A stretch of 64,000 nt of DNA from Microbulbifer sp. SAOS-129_SWC (GTDB taxonomy: Bacteria > Pseudomonadota > Gammaproteobacteria > Pseudomonadales > Cellvibrionaceae): assembly GCF_039696035.1 (NCBI RefSeq), contig NZ_CP155567.1:3157001-3221000 (forward strand). Reading direction: 5' to 3'. The translations under genes were made by a program, and so were the position numbers. Positions 27,701 to 38,292 of this stretch are shown here, piece after piece. The first letter of the stretch is position 1; every line of letters begins with the position of its first letter. Under the pieces are notes generated by a model. The model saw only the letters and a program-made list of their open reading frames with translations. It had not been told where the DNA came from and searched no databases.

Positions 27701-28619
27701 CGGCACCGGGGAAAGGCGCGATGGCAGTCGGGTGGTTGTGGGTCTCCACCTTCATCAGCATATGGATGGCCTCCACGCTGAAGCCGTATTCCTTCGTCTG
27801 CGGATCCGGATAGAAGCGGCCGGCCTGGTGGCCGGTGACCACCGCGGCGTTGTCGGCGTAGGCGGACAGCACATTGTCGCCGCCCTTCTGGTAGGTGTTC
27901 TTGATCATGCCGAACAGGGAGTGCGGCATGTCTTCGCCGTCGATGGTCCAGCTGGCATTGAAGATCTTGTGGCGGCAGTGCTCGGAGTTCGCCTGCGCGA
28001 ACATCATCAGTTCCACGTCGGTGGGGTTGCGCTCCAGCTCCTGGAAGCTGGTGAGCAGGTAGTCGATCTCGTCGTCAGCCAGGGCCAGGCCGAGGCTCAC
28101 ATTGGCGGTTTCCAGCGCGATGCGGCCGCCCTTGAGCAGGTCCACGGTATCCAGCTGGCGCGGCTGCTCCTCGCGGAACAGGGCCACGGCGGCGTCGAAG
28201 TCGGTGAACACCGCTTCCACCATGCGGTCGTGCAGCTGTTCTACCAGCGCCGCCCGTTCAGCCTCGGTTAACTCGACACCGGTAATGTAGTAGGCGACAC
28301 CACGCTCGAGGCGGTGAATCTGGCTCAGACCGGCGTTGTGGGCGATATCGGTCGCCTTGGACGACCAGGGCGAGATGGTGCCCGGGCGCGGTACCACCAG
28401 CAGCAGTTCGCCCTGCGGCTGATGCTTCTCCTCGGTGGGACCATACTGCAGCAGACGTTCCAGCAGCGCCTGCTCTTTCTGGTCGAGCGACTCGCTGTCG
28501 GCGAAATGCACATACTCGGCGTAGACATCGCCGATCGCCGGCTGTATTGCGCGCAGCTGGTTGAGAAGTTTCAGATGGCGGAATTTCGACAGTGCGGGAG
28601 CACCACGCAGAACTAGCAT
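24750..28619 (-). CDS. purL: Phosphoribosylformylglycinamidine synthase, fused
   Basis: The protein is 1289 aa, close to E. coli PurL (1295 aa). It catalyses step four of de novo purine synthesis: FGAR, glutamine and ATP give FGAM. Domains in order are the N-terminal substrate-channel part (1-150), linker, two AIRS-like synthase halves with their nucleotide sites, and a C-terminal glutaminase. The glutaminase nucleophile is Cys1129 in [17 protein letters not shown] near the end carries the catalytic His. The start ATG 28619 gives [15 protein letters not shown], the standard N-terminus. mltF lies divergently upstream, a conserved gammaproteobacterial neighbourhood. A long antisense open frame (25050-28271) is a coding shadow. 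Confidence 0.97.
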   Translation of the reverse strand: MLVLRGAPALSKFRHLKLLNQLRAIQPAIGDVYAEYVHFADSESLDQKEQALLERLLQYGPTEEKHQPQGELLLVVPRPGTISPWSSKATDIAHNAGLSQIHRLERGVAYYITGVELTEAERAALVEQLHDRMVEAVFTDFDAAVALFREEQPRQLDTVDLLKGGRIALETANVSLGLALADDEIDYLLTSFQELERNPTDVELMMFAQANSEHCRHKIFNASWTIDGEDMPHSLFGMIKNTYQKGGDNVLSAYADNAAVVTGHQAGRFYPDPQTKEYGFSVEAIHMLMKVETHNHPTAIAPFPGAGTGAGGEIRDEGAVGRGSKPKVGLAGFTVSNLQIPGHEQPWEADYGKPGRIVTALDIMIEGPIGGAAFNNEFGRPNICGYFRTFEEDFGGERRGYHKPIMIAGGYGNIREEHIDKPEFEPGAKLVVLGGPAMLIGLGGGAASSMASGSSSEDLDFASVQRQNPEIERRCQEVIDQCWQQGDRNPIAFIHDVGAGGLSNAFPELVKDGGTGGKFELRNVPCDEPGMSPLEIWCNESQERYVLAVMPEDLERFEAICARERAPYAVVGEATEDKRLLLNDTEFDAKPVDLPMSVLFGKPPKMHRDAQKRAVDTSAFETNGIDLNEAAERVLRLPTVASKSFLITIGDRTVTGQVARDQMVGPWQVPVADCAVTTVSYDSTAGEAMAMGERTPVALLDAPASGRLAVGEAITNIACTPIAQLSDIKLSANWMCAAGHPGEEEKLYRTVEAVGMELCPELGITIPVGKDSMSMRTAWNDGGEDKAVTAPLSLVISAFAPVTDVRKTATPQLRTDKGETELLLVDLGAGKNRLGGSCLAQVYNQLGSEPADLDDAKRLKGFFAVVQQALAEDQIFAYHDRADGGLFTTLAEMSFAGRVGVDVEIYELGDDPIAALFSEELGAVLQVPACDAEILVQRFAAAGVPAHQIGALNNSGQLRISREGVDIFKRTRAELQQIWSETSYRIQALRDNADCAEQEFAAIAREDDPGLSVELSYDINEDISAPYIKKGVRPKVAILREQGVNSQVEMAHSFHRAGFNAVDVHMSDILSGRVALDQFKGLVGCGGFSYGDVLGAGEGWAKTILFNDRARDQFEAFFNRKDTFGLGVCNGCQMFSVIKELIPGAGHWPRFVRNLSEQYEARFALVGIEDSPSMLFKGMAGSVMPVAVAHGEGRVEFADQKALEACEQSGTIAMRYLNNQRQITETYPANPNGSVNGITSLCSEDGRVTIMMPHPERVARAVSNSWHPDDWKEDSGWMRLFRNARVFVD

Positions 28620-29047
28620 CGCGGGAGTTTGCCTCTTGTCTGTAAATGAGCAATTGCGCGACAGAAGGCCGCGCCAAAAATCGGCAACCAAGGTGCCGGA
28701 AATCGGAGAGGGCGCCATTGTACCCGAAGCGCGGCGACTCCAACACTGCTCTAGGGGAACACTGTGCCCGGGAAGGAATCGAACACCAAGTAAGCAGCGG
28801 CAGGCATTGGCGCCGGAAAACTGGCGCGTAATCCTCGCCCGCGAACGACCCGGCCAGCTGCGTCTACTAAAATTAGCCCATAGATGCAACTCCGCAGGTC
28901 ACACCGCCAAAATACCGAATTGGGCAATTTGTCACCAAATGAGGTAAAATTCGCGGCCTTTGTACCGGCCCCGCCGCTCAGGAAGAGCAATGCCGGTATC
29001 CGCTCGGATAAAAGCGATAACAGCTAAAGGATTAGAGGGGACAGCCT
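28620..29047. other. purL-mltF divergent intergenic region
   Basis: This spacer of 428 bp should carry the purL promoter on the minus strand and the mltF promoter on the plus strand. I see no protein or tRNA. An apparent tRNA T-loop-like GTTCGATTCC on the minus strand near 28775 has no matching stem. A PurR-type operator was looked for by eye and not recognised. Confidence 0.5.
28920..28950 (+). promoter_or_regulatory. Tentative mltF promoter
   Basis: TTGGGC (28920-28925) and TAAAAT (28945-28950) are 19 bp apart, longer than ideal, about 98 bp before the mltF ATG. Confidence 0.35.
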
Positions 29048-30529
29048 ATGATCATGAAAAGCCGAATGCTGCGCTACAGCTTTCGCCTGGCCAAGGGCCT
29101 GGCGCTGGCCTGCTGTGCCTCGCTGATCGTGGCGAGCAAGGCGCCGGATACGCTGGAGCGGGTCAAGACCTCCGGCCAGCTGGTCGTGCTGTCCCAGAAC
29201 GGCCCCACCACTTATTACGAAGACGCCAGCGGCACCCAGACCGGGTTCGAATACGGCATGCTCAAGGCATTCGCCGACGAACTGGGCGTAAAGCTGGTGA
29301 TCCGCGATGTGCACGACCTGAATGACATGTTCGGCGACCTGACCGATCCTGCCGATGGCGCCCAGCTCGCTGCCGCCAGCCTCACGGTGACACCGGAGCG
29401 CCGCGAACAGGTACGTTTTACCCCGTCCTACTTCGAGATTCGCCAGCAGGTAATCTACCGCCTGGGCGAGGACCGCCCGCGCACCATTGGCGACCTGCAG
29501 GGCAAGAAGGTCGCGGTGATCGCCGGCAGTGCCCACGCCGAGGAGATGCGCAAGCTGTCGCAGCACTACCCGAACCTGGAGTGGCAGGAAGTATCCGACG
29601 CCGATGCGATGGAACTGGTCGACATGGTCAACGCGGGCAAATACCACTACGCCGTGGTCGACTCCAATGCCTACGCGGTGCACCGCGGCCTCTACCCCAA
29701 CACCGGGATCGCCTTTAACCTGACCCAGTTTCAACCGGTCGCCTGGGCTTTCCCGAAAAGCGACGACGACAGCCTCTACCGCGCCGCGCGCCGCTTTATG
29801 CTGCGCGCCAACACCAACGGCCTGGTGGCGGAACTGCGCGAACAGTTCTTTGGCCACGTCAGCAAGCTGAACGCCGGCGGCGCCCAGGCCTTCGCCAAGA
29901 GCACCCGCCAGCGCCTGCCCAAGTGGCGCGAGACCATGGAGAAGGTGGCGCAAAAGTACGGGCTCGACTGGCATATGCTGGCGGCACTCAGCTATCAGGA
30001 ATCGCACTGGAACCCGCGCGCCAAATCCCGCACCGGGGTGCGCGGCCTGATGATGCTGACCCGCGGCACCGCCCGCGAACTGGGTGTAAACCGCCTGGAT
30101 CCACAACAGAGCATCGACGGCAGCGCCCGCTATATCCTGCAGATCCGCGACAAGATCCCCGAGCGCATCCGCGAACCCGACCGCACCTGGATGGCACTGG
30201 CCGCCTACAACGTCGGCTTCGGCCACCTCGAAGACGCCCGCGTGCTGACCGAGAAGATGGGCGGCAACCCGGATCGCTGGCCCGATGTGCGCGCCCACCT
30301 CCCGCTACTGGCCAAGCGCCAGTACTACAAGAACACCAGACACGGCTACGCACGCGGCTGGGAACCGGTCACTTACGTGCAGAATATTCGCCACTACCAG
30401 ACCCTGCTGACCTGGAGTAGCCGCATCGAGGAACAGCGCCTGGCCGCCGCCAACGACGATTCCCACGAAGCACTGGCCGACAGCCAGCGGGTGGAATCCA
30501 AAGCCGCCGGATCCGCGTCGGCACTCTGA
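29048..30529 (+). CDS. mltF: Membrane-bound lytic murein transglycosylase F
   Basis: The protein is 493 aa with the MltF layout: an N-terminal signal/anchor (about 8-30), a periplasmic solute-binding-like ABC-type domain (about 40-270) and a C-terminal family 1 lytic transglycosylase domain (about 290-455). The catalytic Glu is Glu318 in ALSYQESHWNP, followed by SRTGVRGLMMLT. It cleaves glycan strands between MurNAc and GlcNAc, making 1,6-anhydroMurNAc ends, and the SBP-like domain allosterically controls it through muropeptide binding. The hydrophobic N-terminus lacks a clear lipobox, although it holds CCASL, so anchoring is uncertain. purL lies divergently as in E. coli. Confidence 0.94.
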   Translation: MIMKSRMLRYSFRLAKGLALACCASLIVASKAPDTLERVKTSGQLVVLSQNGPTTYYEDASGTQTGFEYGMLKAFADELGVKLVIRDVHDLNDMFGDLTDPADGAQLAAASLTVTPERREQVRFTPSYFEIRQQVIYRLGEDRPRTIGDLQGKKVAVIAGSAHAEEMRKLSQHYPNLEWQEVSDADAMELVDMVNAGKYHYAVVDSNAYAVHRGLYPNTGIAFNLTQFQPVAWAFPKSDDDSLYRAARRFMLRANTNGLVAELREQFFGHVSKLNAGGAQAFAKSTRQRLPKWRETMEKVAQKYGLDWHMLAALSYQESHWNPRAKSRTGVRGLMMLTRGTARELGVNRLDPQQSIDGSARYILQIRDKIPERIREPDRTWMALAAYNVGFGHLEDARVLTEKMGGNPDRWPDVRAHLPLLAKRQYYKNTRHGYARGWEPVTYVQNIRHYQTLLTWSSRIEEQRLAAANDDSHEALADSQRVESKAAGSASAL

Positions 30530-30542
30530 GTCGCCCCCGCAC

Positions 30543-30563
30543 GGGCGAACACGCAGTTCGCCC
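30543..30563. repeat. GGGCGAAC palindrome
   Basis: An 8-bp stem, GGGCGAAC and GTTCGCCC, around ACGCA follows the mltF stop. A related GGCGAACC palindrome lies at 38387-38405. It could terminate mltF but lacks a T-tract, so a small intergenic repeat is the better reading. Confidence 0.45.
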
Positions 30564-30657
30564 CTACAGCCTCCCCGGAGGATTCAACCGGTTAGCGTGC
30601 CTTTTATCCCGTTACAGTGACTACAGGGCACTGCATCCCGATGGCGCGAAACGCCAT

Positions 30658-31269
30658 TCATCCCCACCCCGACGGCAGAAACTGCAGATCCCCCGGCTCG
30701 TCGATATCCGCCAGCACTTCCAGGTGCGTGCAGCGCAGCCCGCATAGCGCCAGCCGCTCGGCGGTCTGCCGGGCGACGCGATCGGTACTCCAGGCAATGC
30801 CTTCAAACAGCGCCGCGGCGCCCCGGTTTAATCCCAGCAGGGTATAGCCGCCATCGCGCGCCGGATGCAGCACCGCATCGGTATCGCCCAGCGCCGTGGC
30901 CGCGGCGCGCAGGCGCCGCGCCGTCAGTTGCGGGCAGTCGCTCCCCAGCAATAGCGGCGATACCCCGCAGTCCAGCGCGCGCGCCGCCGCGCGCCACAAT
31001 CGCTCGCCCAGATCCCCGGGGCCCTGCGCGGTCAACTGGACCCCGCCGGGACACGAGAATTCCCGCCAATAGGCGTGCCGCGCGTCCGGCGCCACGCACA
31101 GTTCCACCGGCCCCAGCGCCGCGGACACGCACTGCTGCAACGTATATGTCAGCATCCGCTGCGCCAGCGCCGCCGCACCGGCCGCGCCCAGCGCCGGAAT
31201 CAGCCGGGTTTTGGCCACACCGGGCAGCGGCGCCTTGGCGAACACAATCAGGCGCGGGGGATTAGCCAT
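30658..31269 (-). CDS. TIGR04282-type arsenosugar biosynthesis glycosyltransferase
   Basis: The protein is 203 aa, a single-domain glycosyltransferase/nucleotidyltransferase-like fold of the DUF2064 type. The N-terminus is MANPPRLIVFAKAPLPGVAKTRL, in two blocks, which fits the LIVFAKxPxPGxxKTRL signature with Lys in a nucleotide-binding loop. LLLGSDCPQL (about 106-115) is the metal-binding Asp motif, and VLHPARDGGYTLLGL (about 132-146) is the D-G-G-Y-x-L-x-G box. It lies two genes before the ArsS radical SAM enzyme and next to a TIGR04283-type transferase, the pair characteristic of arsenosugar clusters. The exact sugar donor is not known. Confidence 0.83.
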   Translation of the reverse strand: MANPPRLIVFAKAPLPGVAKTRLIPALGAAGAAALAQRMLTYTLQQCVSAALGPVELCVAPDARHAYWREFSCPGGVQLTAQGPGDLGERLWRAAARALDCGVSPLLLGSDCPQLTARRLRAAATALGDTDAVLHPARDGGYTLLGLNRGAAALFEGIAWSTDRVARQTAERLALCGLRCTHLEVLADIDEPGDLQFLPSGWG

Positions 31270-31309
31270 GCGGGGACTGGTGATACGAAGGACAGGTCAT
31301 GCGGGGCAG

Positions 31310-31984
31310 TTATTCATAGTGGCGCGCCAACACCTCGGCCGGTACGCCGCGCCAGTAGGCAAAGCGCAGCCGCCACATCAACAGGACCGTGCGCGCCACC
31401 CCATAGCGTTGCCAGCGCCGCCCCGAGGTAACGACGCGGTCGCGCACACAGGCGGGACGCTGGTGGCGGCGCAGGCGCTTGCTGAACTCGATATCTTCCA
31501 TCACTGGCTGTGGCGGAAAGCCACCCAGCTGTTCGAACAGCGTGCGGCGCACGAATATCGCCTGGTCACCGGTGGCGATGCCGGTCAGGCACGAACGCCA
31601 GTTGATCAGTGCGCTGATCAGCGGAAACCAGAAACTGTCGCCGCCGATCTGCAGGTCAAAGCGCCCCCAGTCGGCGCCCTGCGCCAGCGCCGACGCCACC
31701 CGTTGCGGCGCCGCGTCCGGCAGGCGCGTGTCGGCGTGCAGGAACAGCAGAGTCTCGCCCACGGCCGCAGCCGCGCCCGCGTTCATTTGGATTCCGCGGC
31801 CGCGCGGTGCGCTCAGCACGCGAAAACCGGCCGCCGCGGCCAGTTCAGCGCTGCCGTCTTCGCTGCCACCATCCACCAGGATGATCTCGCAATCCGGCCG
31901 CTTTCGGAGCGGTTGCAGATGTTCGAGCAGCCGCGGCAGCTGCGTGCGCTCATTCAACAGCGGTATCACGATACTCAAACGCAC
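31310..31984 (-). CDS. TIGR04283-type arsenosugar biosynthesis glycosyltransferase
   Basis: The protein is 224 aa, a GT2-fold glycosyltransferase. LSIVIPLLNE (residues 3-12) and CEIILVDGGSEDGS (about 33-46) are the family's nucleotide-sugar and DxD-region motifs, and LLFLHADTRLP (about 74-84) provides the second Asp. MEDIEFSKRLRR (about 141-152) matches the conserved ED segment that positions the catalytic base. Its GTG start (31984) shares one base with the upstream FAD reductase stop (TAGTG). It is part of the six-gene minus-strand arsenosugar-like cluster. Confidence 0.85.
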   Translation of the reverse strand: MRLSIVIPLLNERTQLPRLLEHLQPLRKRPDCEIILVDGGSEDGSAELAAAAGFRVLSAPRGRGIQMNAGAAAAVGETLLFLHADTRLPDAAPQRVASALAQGADWGRFDLQIGGDSFWFPLISALINWRSCLTGIATGDQAIFVRRTLFEQLGGFPPQPVMEDIEFSKRLRRHQRPACVRDRVVTSGRRWQRYGVARTVLLMWRLRFAYWRGVPAEVLARHYE

Positions 31985-33462
31985 TATCTACGCCTCCAGC
32001 GATGGAAACGCTCCAGCCAGCGCAGCACCAGGGCCGGCGCGTGGGCGCGCTTCCAGTTGCCCGCAGCATATTTATTGGCTTCCGCCATGCTCGGGTAGAT
32101 ATGGATGGTATTCAGCATCTTGTTCAGCCCCAGACGGTATTTCATCGCCAGGATAAATTCCGCGATCAACTCGGCAGAATTGTCCGCGACGATGGACACC
32201 CCCAGAATGCGATCCTTGCCCGGGGCCGTCAGTACCTTGACGAAACCGCGTGCGCTGCCATCGACGATGGCCCGATCCAGCTCGCCGATATCATAGCGGG
32301 TGACCTCGACATCGATACCCTCCCCGGCCGCGCGCCGCTCGCTCAGACCGACACTGGCCACCTGCGGATCGACAAACACCGCGCGCGGTACCAGAGAGTA
32401 GTCCACGCGGAATTTCTTCAGGTCGCCAAACAGCCCGTTGACGGTCGCGTACCAGGCCTGGTGCGAAGCCATATGGGTAAACTGGAATGGGCCGGCCAGG
32501 TCACCAGCGGCGAGGATATGCGGGTAACGCGTGCGCAGAAAGGCATCGATCTCGAACTGCCCGCTGTCGAGTAGGCCCAATTCCTCCAGCCCCAGACCCC
32601 GCACCCGCGGCCGGCGCCCGAGTGCCAGCAACAGCAGGTCGAACCCGACCTCCCTGTCGCCGGATCCACAGCGCAGCCGCGCACTGCCGCCAGTGCCGGC
32701 GCCGGCGCCGGCGGTAAATTCGAGCGCCTCGCAACCGGTGAGTACCTCGACACCATCCGCACACAGGGATTCGCTTACCGCCGCGGCGACGTCGTCGTCT
32801 TCCGCCGGCAGCAGGCGCGGCGCCTTTTCCACCAGCGTGACCCGCGACCCCAGCCGCGCCAGCGCCTGAGAGAGCTCGCAACCGATCGCGCCGCCACCGA
32901 GAATCAGCAGCCGCGACGGCACCCGCTCAAGGTCAGAGAGCTGCTGCCACAGCGTCTCACTGGTGGTGTACGCCACCCGCTCCAGACCCGGCAGCGGTGG
33001 CACCAGCGGTTCGGCGCCGGTAGCGAGCACAATGGCGCGCGCACTGAGCCGCTGCACACCACCACCGGCCAGTGCGATTTCCACCGTCCACGGGTCCAGC
33101 AGCCTCGCGCGCCCCTGCAGCACCTCGACACCCAGGCCGCGGTAGCGTTCGACACTGTCGTGGGGCGCAATCTTGTCGATGGCGGCGCGCACGTGGGCCA
33201 TCACCGCCGGGAAATCGATATCGCTGCTCCCCACCCGCACCCCGAAACGCGCGGCGCTGCGCACCTGGCTGGCGACGCGCGCGCAATGGATCAGTGCTTT
33301 ACTCGGCACACAGCCGGTGTTCAGACAGTCGCCGCCCATGGCACCCGACTCCACCAGCGTCACGCGCGCTTTGACGGCGGCGGCGATGTAGGCGCTCACC
33401 AGGCCGGCGGCGCCGGCACCGATGACGATGAGGTTGCGATCGAAGGTTTTTGGTCTCGTCAC
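31984..33462 (-). CDS. FAD-dependent pyridine nucleotide-disulfide reductase (MerA-like)
   Basis: The protein is 492 aa from GTG 33462. An N-terminal FAD fold is shown by NLIVIGAGAAGLVSAYIAA. The redox-active disulfide is GGDCLNTGCVPSKAL, as in dihydrolipoamide and mercuric reductases. A second Rossmann fold (LLILGGGAIGCELSQALA) binds NAD(P)H. The dimerisation domain lies at about 350-480. MerA-specific extra Cys pairs at the C-terminus are absent and the end is basic (RWLERFHRWRRR), so mercury reduction is unlikely. The GTG overlaps the TVP38 stop in GTGA; ATG 33504 is an alternative. Homologues of this kind commonly sit beside TVP38/TMEM64 proteins and in arsenosugar clusters; the electron acceptor is unknown. 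Confidence 0.85.
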   Translation of the reverse strand: MTRPKTFDRNLIVIGAGAAGLVSAYIAAAVKARVTLVESGAMGGDCLNTGCVPSKALIHCARVASQVRSAARFGVRVGSSDIDFPAVMAHVRAAIDKIAPHDSVERYRGLGVEVLQGRARLLDPWTVEIALAGGGVQRLSARAIVLATGAEPLVPPLPGLERVAYTTSETLWQQLSDLERVPSRLLILGGGAIGCELSQALARLGSRVTLVEKAPRLLPAEDDDVAAAVSESLCADGVEVLTGCEALEFTAGAGAGTGGSARLRCGSGDREVGFDLLLLALGRRPRVRGLGLEELGLLDSGQFEIDAFLRTRYPHILAAGDLAGPFQFTHMASHQAWYATVNGLFGDLKKFRVDYSLVPRAVFVDPQVASVGLSERRAAGEGIDVEVTRYDIGELDRAIVDGSARGFVKVLTAPGKDRILGVSIVADNSAELIAEFILAMKYRLGLNKMLNTIHIYPSMAEANKYAAGNWKRAHAPALVLRWLERFHRWRRR

Positions 33463-34145
33463 GCCTCGGGGCTCCTGAATTGCCGGAGCCACTGCAGCAA
33501 CCATTTCGCCAGCAGCGGAAACAGGCCCAGCAACACAAACGACAGAATCAGTGGTGCGGACAGAATATCCGACAGCTGCGTGATCCGCGCGAGCCGGGTA
33601 CCCGCATTGACGTACACAATGGTCGCCGGGAGCATGCCCAGCTGGCTGACCCAGTAAAAGGTCCAGGGCTTGATCCGGGTCAGCCCCATCAGGATATTGA
33701 TCAGGAAAAACGGAAAAACCGGCACCAGCCGCAGGGTAAACAGGTAGAAAGCGCCCTCCTTTTCGATACCGCGATCAATCGCCTGCAGCCGCTGGCCGAA
33801 ATGCCCCCGCACCCAGTCACCGAGCAGAAAGCGGGCGACCAGAAATGCCAGCGTGGCGCCGATGCTGGACGCGAAGGATACGATCAGAGTGCCCCACAGC
33901 AGCCCGAACAGCGCCCCGGCAGCCAGCGACAATATAGCGGCGCCGGGCAGCGACAGGGCCGTAACCAGAATATAGATCAGGGAAAATAAAACACCGACCA
34001 GCAACGGCGACTGCCGCTGCCACTGGGCGAATTGCTGCTGCCCCGCTTTCAGGCTTTCCAGTGTCAGCCACTGCTGCAGATCAAAATGATAGAAAGCCAG
34101 GGCGAGAGTCAGCAGTATGGCGATCAGTATGAGTTTTCTGCGCAC
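33459..34145 (-). CDS. TVP38/TMEM64 (DedA-like SNARE-associated) membrane protein
   Basis: The protein is 228 aa with about 6 TM segments. The SNARE-associated Golgi protein domain has SLPGAAILSLAAGALFG (about 66-82) and LRLVPVFPFFLINILMG (about 138-154), two re-entrant loops with the conserved F/Y-x-x-R-x-x-P pattern. DedA-superfamily members scramble or transport lipids; function in arsenic-related loci is not known. The stop overlaps the FAD reductase start, and its gene lies 111 bp after arsS. Confidence 0.85.
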   Translation of the reverse strand: MRRKLILIAILLTLALAFYHFDLQQWLTLESLKAGQQQFAQWQRQSPLLVGVLFSLIYILVTALSLPGAAILSLAAGALFGLLWGTLIVSFASSIGATLAFLVARFLLGDWVRGHFGQRLQAIDRGIEKEGAFYLFTLRLVPVFPFFLINILMGLTRIKPWTFYWVSQLGMLPATIVYVNAGTRLARITQLSDILSAPLILSFVLLGLFPLLAKWLLQWLRQFRSPEA

Positions 34146-34256
34146 TTGCCCCCTCTCCTGTTGAAGAGGAAAAAAATTTCACTGTTACGGGGACCAACCA
34201 ACACCGGAAAATATCTTCTGCGGTGCCAGCGGCGGGCCCGGGCGAACACAGCTGTT

Positions 34257-35204
34257 CTACAGAGCCCCGCCGCAACTACTGCCCTGCCCGGCCGTACAAC
34301 CGTAGCAATGCTCGGCAACACGGATCGCGCTGTTATCCATATCCCGCGCCAGCAGATCGCGCAGGTGCAGGCGGCCGGCGGTGGGAATGTCCAGCTGTTG
34401 ATTGAAATCGCAGTCGTAAAGATTTCCCCGCCAGTCCACGCTGACCAGTGTGCGGCACATGACGCCTTCGAGGTTGCCGGCACTGTAGTTGTCTTTGAGC
34501 AGCTGCAGATATTGGTCAAACTGTCCCTTCGATACCAGTGTCGAGCCGAAACGTTTGATCGGCATATTGGCCAGGGTAAACAGCTTGTTGAACTCGACAC
34601 CAAAATGCCGGCGTAGCTCGCGACGGTAATCCGCTTCCAACGCCAACTGTTCCGGCGGCAGGGACGGTCCCGAGGGGTTATAGACCAGATTCAGCACCAG
34701 GCCGCTGTCGGGACGGCCGTAGCCAAGCGCGTTGAGTTTTTGCAGCGCGGCGATACTCTTGTCGAATACGCCCTTGCCGCGCTGTCGATCGACATTCTCG
34801 ATGGAATAGCAGGGTAGCGAGGCGACAATTTCAACACGGTTTTGCGCCAGGAAAGTGGCGAGATCTTCCTGCCCGGGCTCGAACAGGATCGTCAGGTTAC
34901 AGCGGTCCATTACGTGCACACCCTGCGCACGCGCCGCGCACACCAGCTCGCGAAACCCTTCGTGCAGTTCCGGTGCGCCGCCGGTGATATCCAGTGCGGC
35001 GATACCGCGGCGCTCCAGTACCCGCGGTATCAATGCCAGGTTTTCCGCCGTCATCATCTCGGTGCGGTTGGGACCGGCATTGACGTGACAGTGCACACAG
35101 CTCTGGTTGCAGCGATAGCCGATATTGACCTGAAGGGTATCGATGCGCTCGCGGCGGATCGCCGGGAAGTCGGAAACCTCCAACAGGGGCAGCGTGTCGT
35201 GCAT
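34257..35204 (-). CDS. arsS: Arsenosugar biosynthesis radical SAM protein ArsS
   Basis: The protein is 315 aa. The 4Fe-4S/SAM motif is CNQSCVHC with Cys32, Cys36 and Cys39, preceded by the ITLQVNIGYR-like LQVNIGYR. DITGGAPELHEGFRE (about 93-107) is the GGE-equivalent SAM-binding stretch. The C-terminus GCTAGQGSSCGGAL, together with HCYGC just before, carries an additional Cys set that could bind an auxiliary cluster. ArsS joins the 5'-deoxyadenosyl radical from SAM to a dimethylarsenical, giving 5'-deoxy-5'-dimethylarsinoyl-adenosine. It is 4 bp downstream of the nucleoside phosphorylase, which would remove adenine. The name follows the family signature (TIGR04167). Confidence 0.88.
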   Translation of the reverse strand: MHDTLPLLEVSDFPAIRRERIDTLQVNIGYRCNQSCVHCHVNAGPNRTEMMTAENLALIPRVLERRGIAALDITGGAPELHEGFRELVCAARAQGVHVMDRCNLTILFEPGQEDLATFLAQNRVEIVASLPCYSIENVDRQRGKGVFDKSIAALQKLNALGYGRPDSGLVLNLVYNPSGPSLPPEQLALEADYRRELRRHFGVEFNKLFTLANMPIKRFGSTLVSKGQFDQYLQLLKDNYSAGNLEGVMCRTLVSVDWRGNLYDCDFNQQLDIPTAGRLHLRDLLARDMDNSAIRVAEHCYGCTAGQGSSCGGAL

Positions 35205-35208
35205 AAGC

Positions 35209-36105
<897 letters not shown>

Positions 36106-36183
36106 AGTCGCTCCTTGTCGGTGTTTCACCGCAGTATAGGAATGACCACGCCGCCTGTATATTGTTCAGCGCGCAACAAAAAA

Positions 36184-36205
36184 GGCCGCCTCTTGCGAGG
36201 CGGCC
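36184..36205 (-). terminator. sucD terminator
   Basis: A perfect 9-bp stem, GGCCGCCTC and GAGGCGGCC around TTGC, lies 45 bp past the sucD stop. It is flanked by A6 and T7, so it also works in the opposite direction. It separates the TCA block from the arsenosugar-like cluster. Confidence 0.9.
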
Positions 36206-36250
36206 TTTTTTTGAAGCTTGGAAAAGCGGCCGATGGCCGCCTCTACCGGC

Positions 36251-37123
36251 TTACCAGCCAGTCACTTCCTTCAGCGCGTTGCCGATATCGGCCAGGGAAC
36301 GCACGGTTTTGACACCGGCGTCTTCCAGCGCGGCAAACTTCTCGTCGGCGGTGCCTTTACCACCGGAGATGATTGCACCGGCGTGGCCCATGCGCTTGCC
36401 GGGAGGCGCGGTTACACCAGCGATGTAGGAAACCACCGGCTTGGTGACGTTTTCCTTGATGTAAGCCGCCGCTTCTTCTTCCGCGGTGCCGCCGATCTCG
36501 CCGATCATGACGATGGCTTCGGTCTGCGGATCCTTCTCGAACATCTCCAGGATGTCGATGAAGTTGGAGCCCGGGATCGGGTCGCCGCCGATGCCGACAC
36601 AGGTAGACTGGCCGAAACCGTAGTCAGTGGTCTGCTTCACGGCTTCGTAGGTCAGGGTACCGGAGCGGGATACGATACCCACTTTGCCCGGCTTGTGAAT
36701 GTGGCCCGGCATGATGCCGATCTTGCACTCACCCGGAGTGATCACACCCGGGCAGTTCGGGCCGATCAGGCGTACGCCCAGCTCGTCGCACTTCACTTTG
36801 GCGTCCAGCATGTCCAGCGTCGGAATGCCTTCGGTGATGCACACGATCAGCTTGATGCCGCCGTTGGCCGCTTCCAGGATGGAATCCTTACAGAACGGCG
36901 CCGGTACGTAGATCACGGACGCTTCTGCGCCAGTGGCTTCCACGGCTTCCTTTACGGTGTTGAACACCGGCAGACCCAGGTGCTCCTGACCGCCTTTGCC
37001 CGGCGTTACACCGCCGACCATTTTGGTGCCGTAAGCAATCGCCTGCTCGGAGTGGAAAGTACCCTGAGAGCCGGTGAAGCCCTGACAGATGACTTTGGTA
37101 TCTTTGTTAATCAGTACTGACAT
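36251..37123 (-). CDS. sucD: Succinyl-CoA synthetase alpha subunit
   Basis: The protein is 290 aa, matching E. coli SucD (289 aa). The N-terminal CoA-binding domain includes [19 protein letters not shown] (about 12-30). The phosphorylated His lies in [20 protein letters not shown] near residue 249. It converts succinyl-CoA, ADP (or GDP) and phosphate to succinate, CoA and ATP in the cytosolic TCA cycle. The sucC stop is 2 bp upstream of its ATG, so translation is coupled. Confidence 0.97.
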   Translation of the reverse strand: MSVLINKDTKVICQGFTGSQGTFHSEQAIAYGTKMVGGVTPGKGGQEHLGLPVFNTVKEAVEATGAEASVIYVPAPFCKDSILEAANGGIKLIVCITEGIPTLDMLDAKVKCDELGVRLIGPNCPGVITPGECKIGIMPGHIHKPGKVGIVSRSGTLTYEAVKQTTDYGFGQSTCVGIGGDPIPGSNFIDILEMFEKDPQTEAIVMIGEIGGTAEEEAAAYIKENVTKPVVSYIAGVTAPPGKRMGHAGAIISGGKGTADEKFAALEDAGVKTVRSLADIGNALKEVTGW

Positions 37124-37125
37124 GA

Positions 37126-38292
37126 TTATTTACCCTCCGCAGCTTTAACCACTTGCTGAGCCGCATCGGTCAGGCTGGTGGCAGCGATGATGTTCAGGCC
37201 GCTTTCGCTCAGGACCTTGGCACCCAGGTCGGCATTGTTACCTTCCAGACGCACGACAACCGGCACTTTTACACCGACTTCTTTCACTGCGCCGATCACG
37301 CCTTCGGCGATCATGTCACAGCGTACGATGCCGCCGAAGATGTTGATCAGAACGGCTTTGACGTTCTCATCGGACAGGATGATTTTGAACGCTTCAACCA
37401 CGCGCTCTTTGGTCGCGCCGCCGCCAACGTCGAGGAAGTTGGCCGGGCTGCCGCCGTGCAGGTTGACGATGTCCATGGTACCCATGGCCAAGCCGGCACC
37501 GTTCACCATGCAGCCGATGTTGCCGTCGAGCGCTACATAATTGAGTTCGAACTTGGCTGCGTGGGCTTCGCGCGGATCGTCCTGGGACGGATCGTGCATT
37601 TCGCGCAGGTCCGCATGGCGGTACAGGGCGTTGCCGTCGATCACGACCTTGGCGTCCAGGCAGTGCAGGTTGCCTTCGGTGGTGATAACCAGCGGGTTGA
37701 TTTCCAGCAGGGCCAGATCTTTTTCCTGGAACATCTTGGCCAGGCCGAGGAAGATCTTGGTGAACTGCTTCACCTGGGTCGGGTTGAGGCCCAGTTTGAA
37801 CGCCAGCTCGCGCGCCTGGTACGGCTGCGCGCCGACCAGCGGATCGATGGTGGCCTTGAGGATTTTTTCCGGAGTTTCTTCCGCAACTTTCTCGATCTCA
37901 ACGCCGCCTTCGGTGGAAGCCATGAAAACGATGCGACGGGTGGAGCGGTCTACCACCGCGCCCAGGTACAGTTCCTGGTCGATGTCGGTGCAGGTCTCTA
38001 CCAGGATGCGGGAAACCGGCTGGCCGTTTTCGTCTGTCTGGTAAGTTACCAGGCGCTCGCCCAGCCACTTCTTGGCAAATTCTTCAATTTCAGCCTTGGA
38101 ATCCACCAGCTTCACGCCGCCGGCTTTACCGCGACCACCGGCGTGTACCTGGGCTTTTACCACCCACTTGTCTCCACCGATTTCGTCTGCTGCCGCTGCT
38201 GCTGCTGCCGGGGTTTCCGCTGCAATGCCTTTGGAAACCGGCAATCCGTATGCTGCAAACAGTTGTTTGCCCTGATACTCATGCAAGTTCAT
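37126..38292 (-). CDS. sucC: Succinyl-CoA synthetase beta subunit
   Basis: The protein is 388 aa, exactly the E. coli length. [20 protein letters not shown] is the conserved start, followed by the ATP-grasp domain with [19 protein letters not shown] (about 46-64) and the C-terminal flavodoxin-like domain with [15 protein letters not shown] (about 318-332). It binds the nucleotide and succinate. ATG 38292 is preferred; an in-frame ATG four codons upstream exists. It is followed by sucD after 2 bp and separated from lpd by a hairpin-rich 149-bp spacer. Confidence 0.97.
   Translation of the reverse strand: MNLHEYQGKQLFAAYGLPVSKGIAAETPAAAAAAADEIGGDKWVVKAQVHAGGRGKAGGVKLVDSKAEIEEFAKKWLGERLVTYQTDENGQPVSRILVETCTDIDQELYLGAVVDRSTRRIVFMASTEGGVEIEKVAEETPEKILKATIDPLVGAQPYQARELAFKLGLNPTQVKQFTKIFLGLAKMFQEKDLALLEINPLVITTEGNLHCLDAKVVIDGNALYRHADLREMHDPSQDDPREAHAAKFELNYVALDGNIGCMVNGAGLAMGTMDIVNLHGGSPANFLDVGGGATKERVVEAFKIILSDENVKAVLINIFGGIVRCDMIAEGVIGAVKEVGVKVPVVVRLEGNNADLGAKVLSESGLNIIAATSLTDAAQQVVKAAEGK

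Noticed and set aside
25050..28271. A 1073-codon plus-strand open frame
   Set aside because: It is antisense to purL throughout, lacks known domains and is His/Gln/Val-rich in the way expected of a shadow of a GC-rich gene.
28750..28860. A tRNA-like T-loop (GTTCGATTCC) on the minus strand
   Set aside because: No T-stem, acceptor stem or CCA end could be paired around it.
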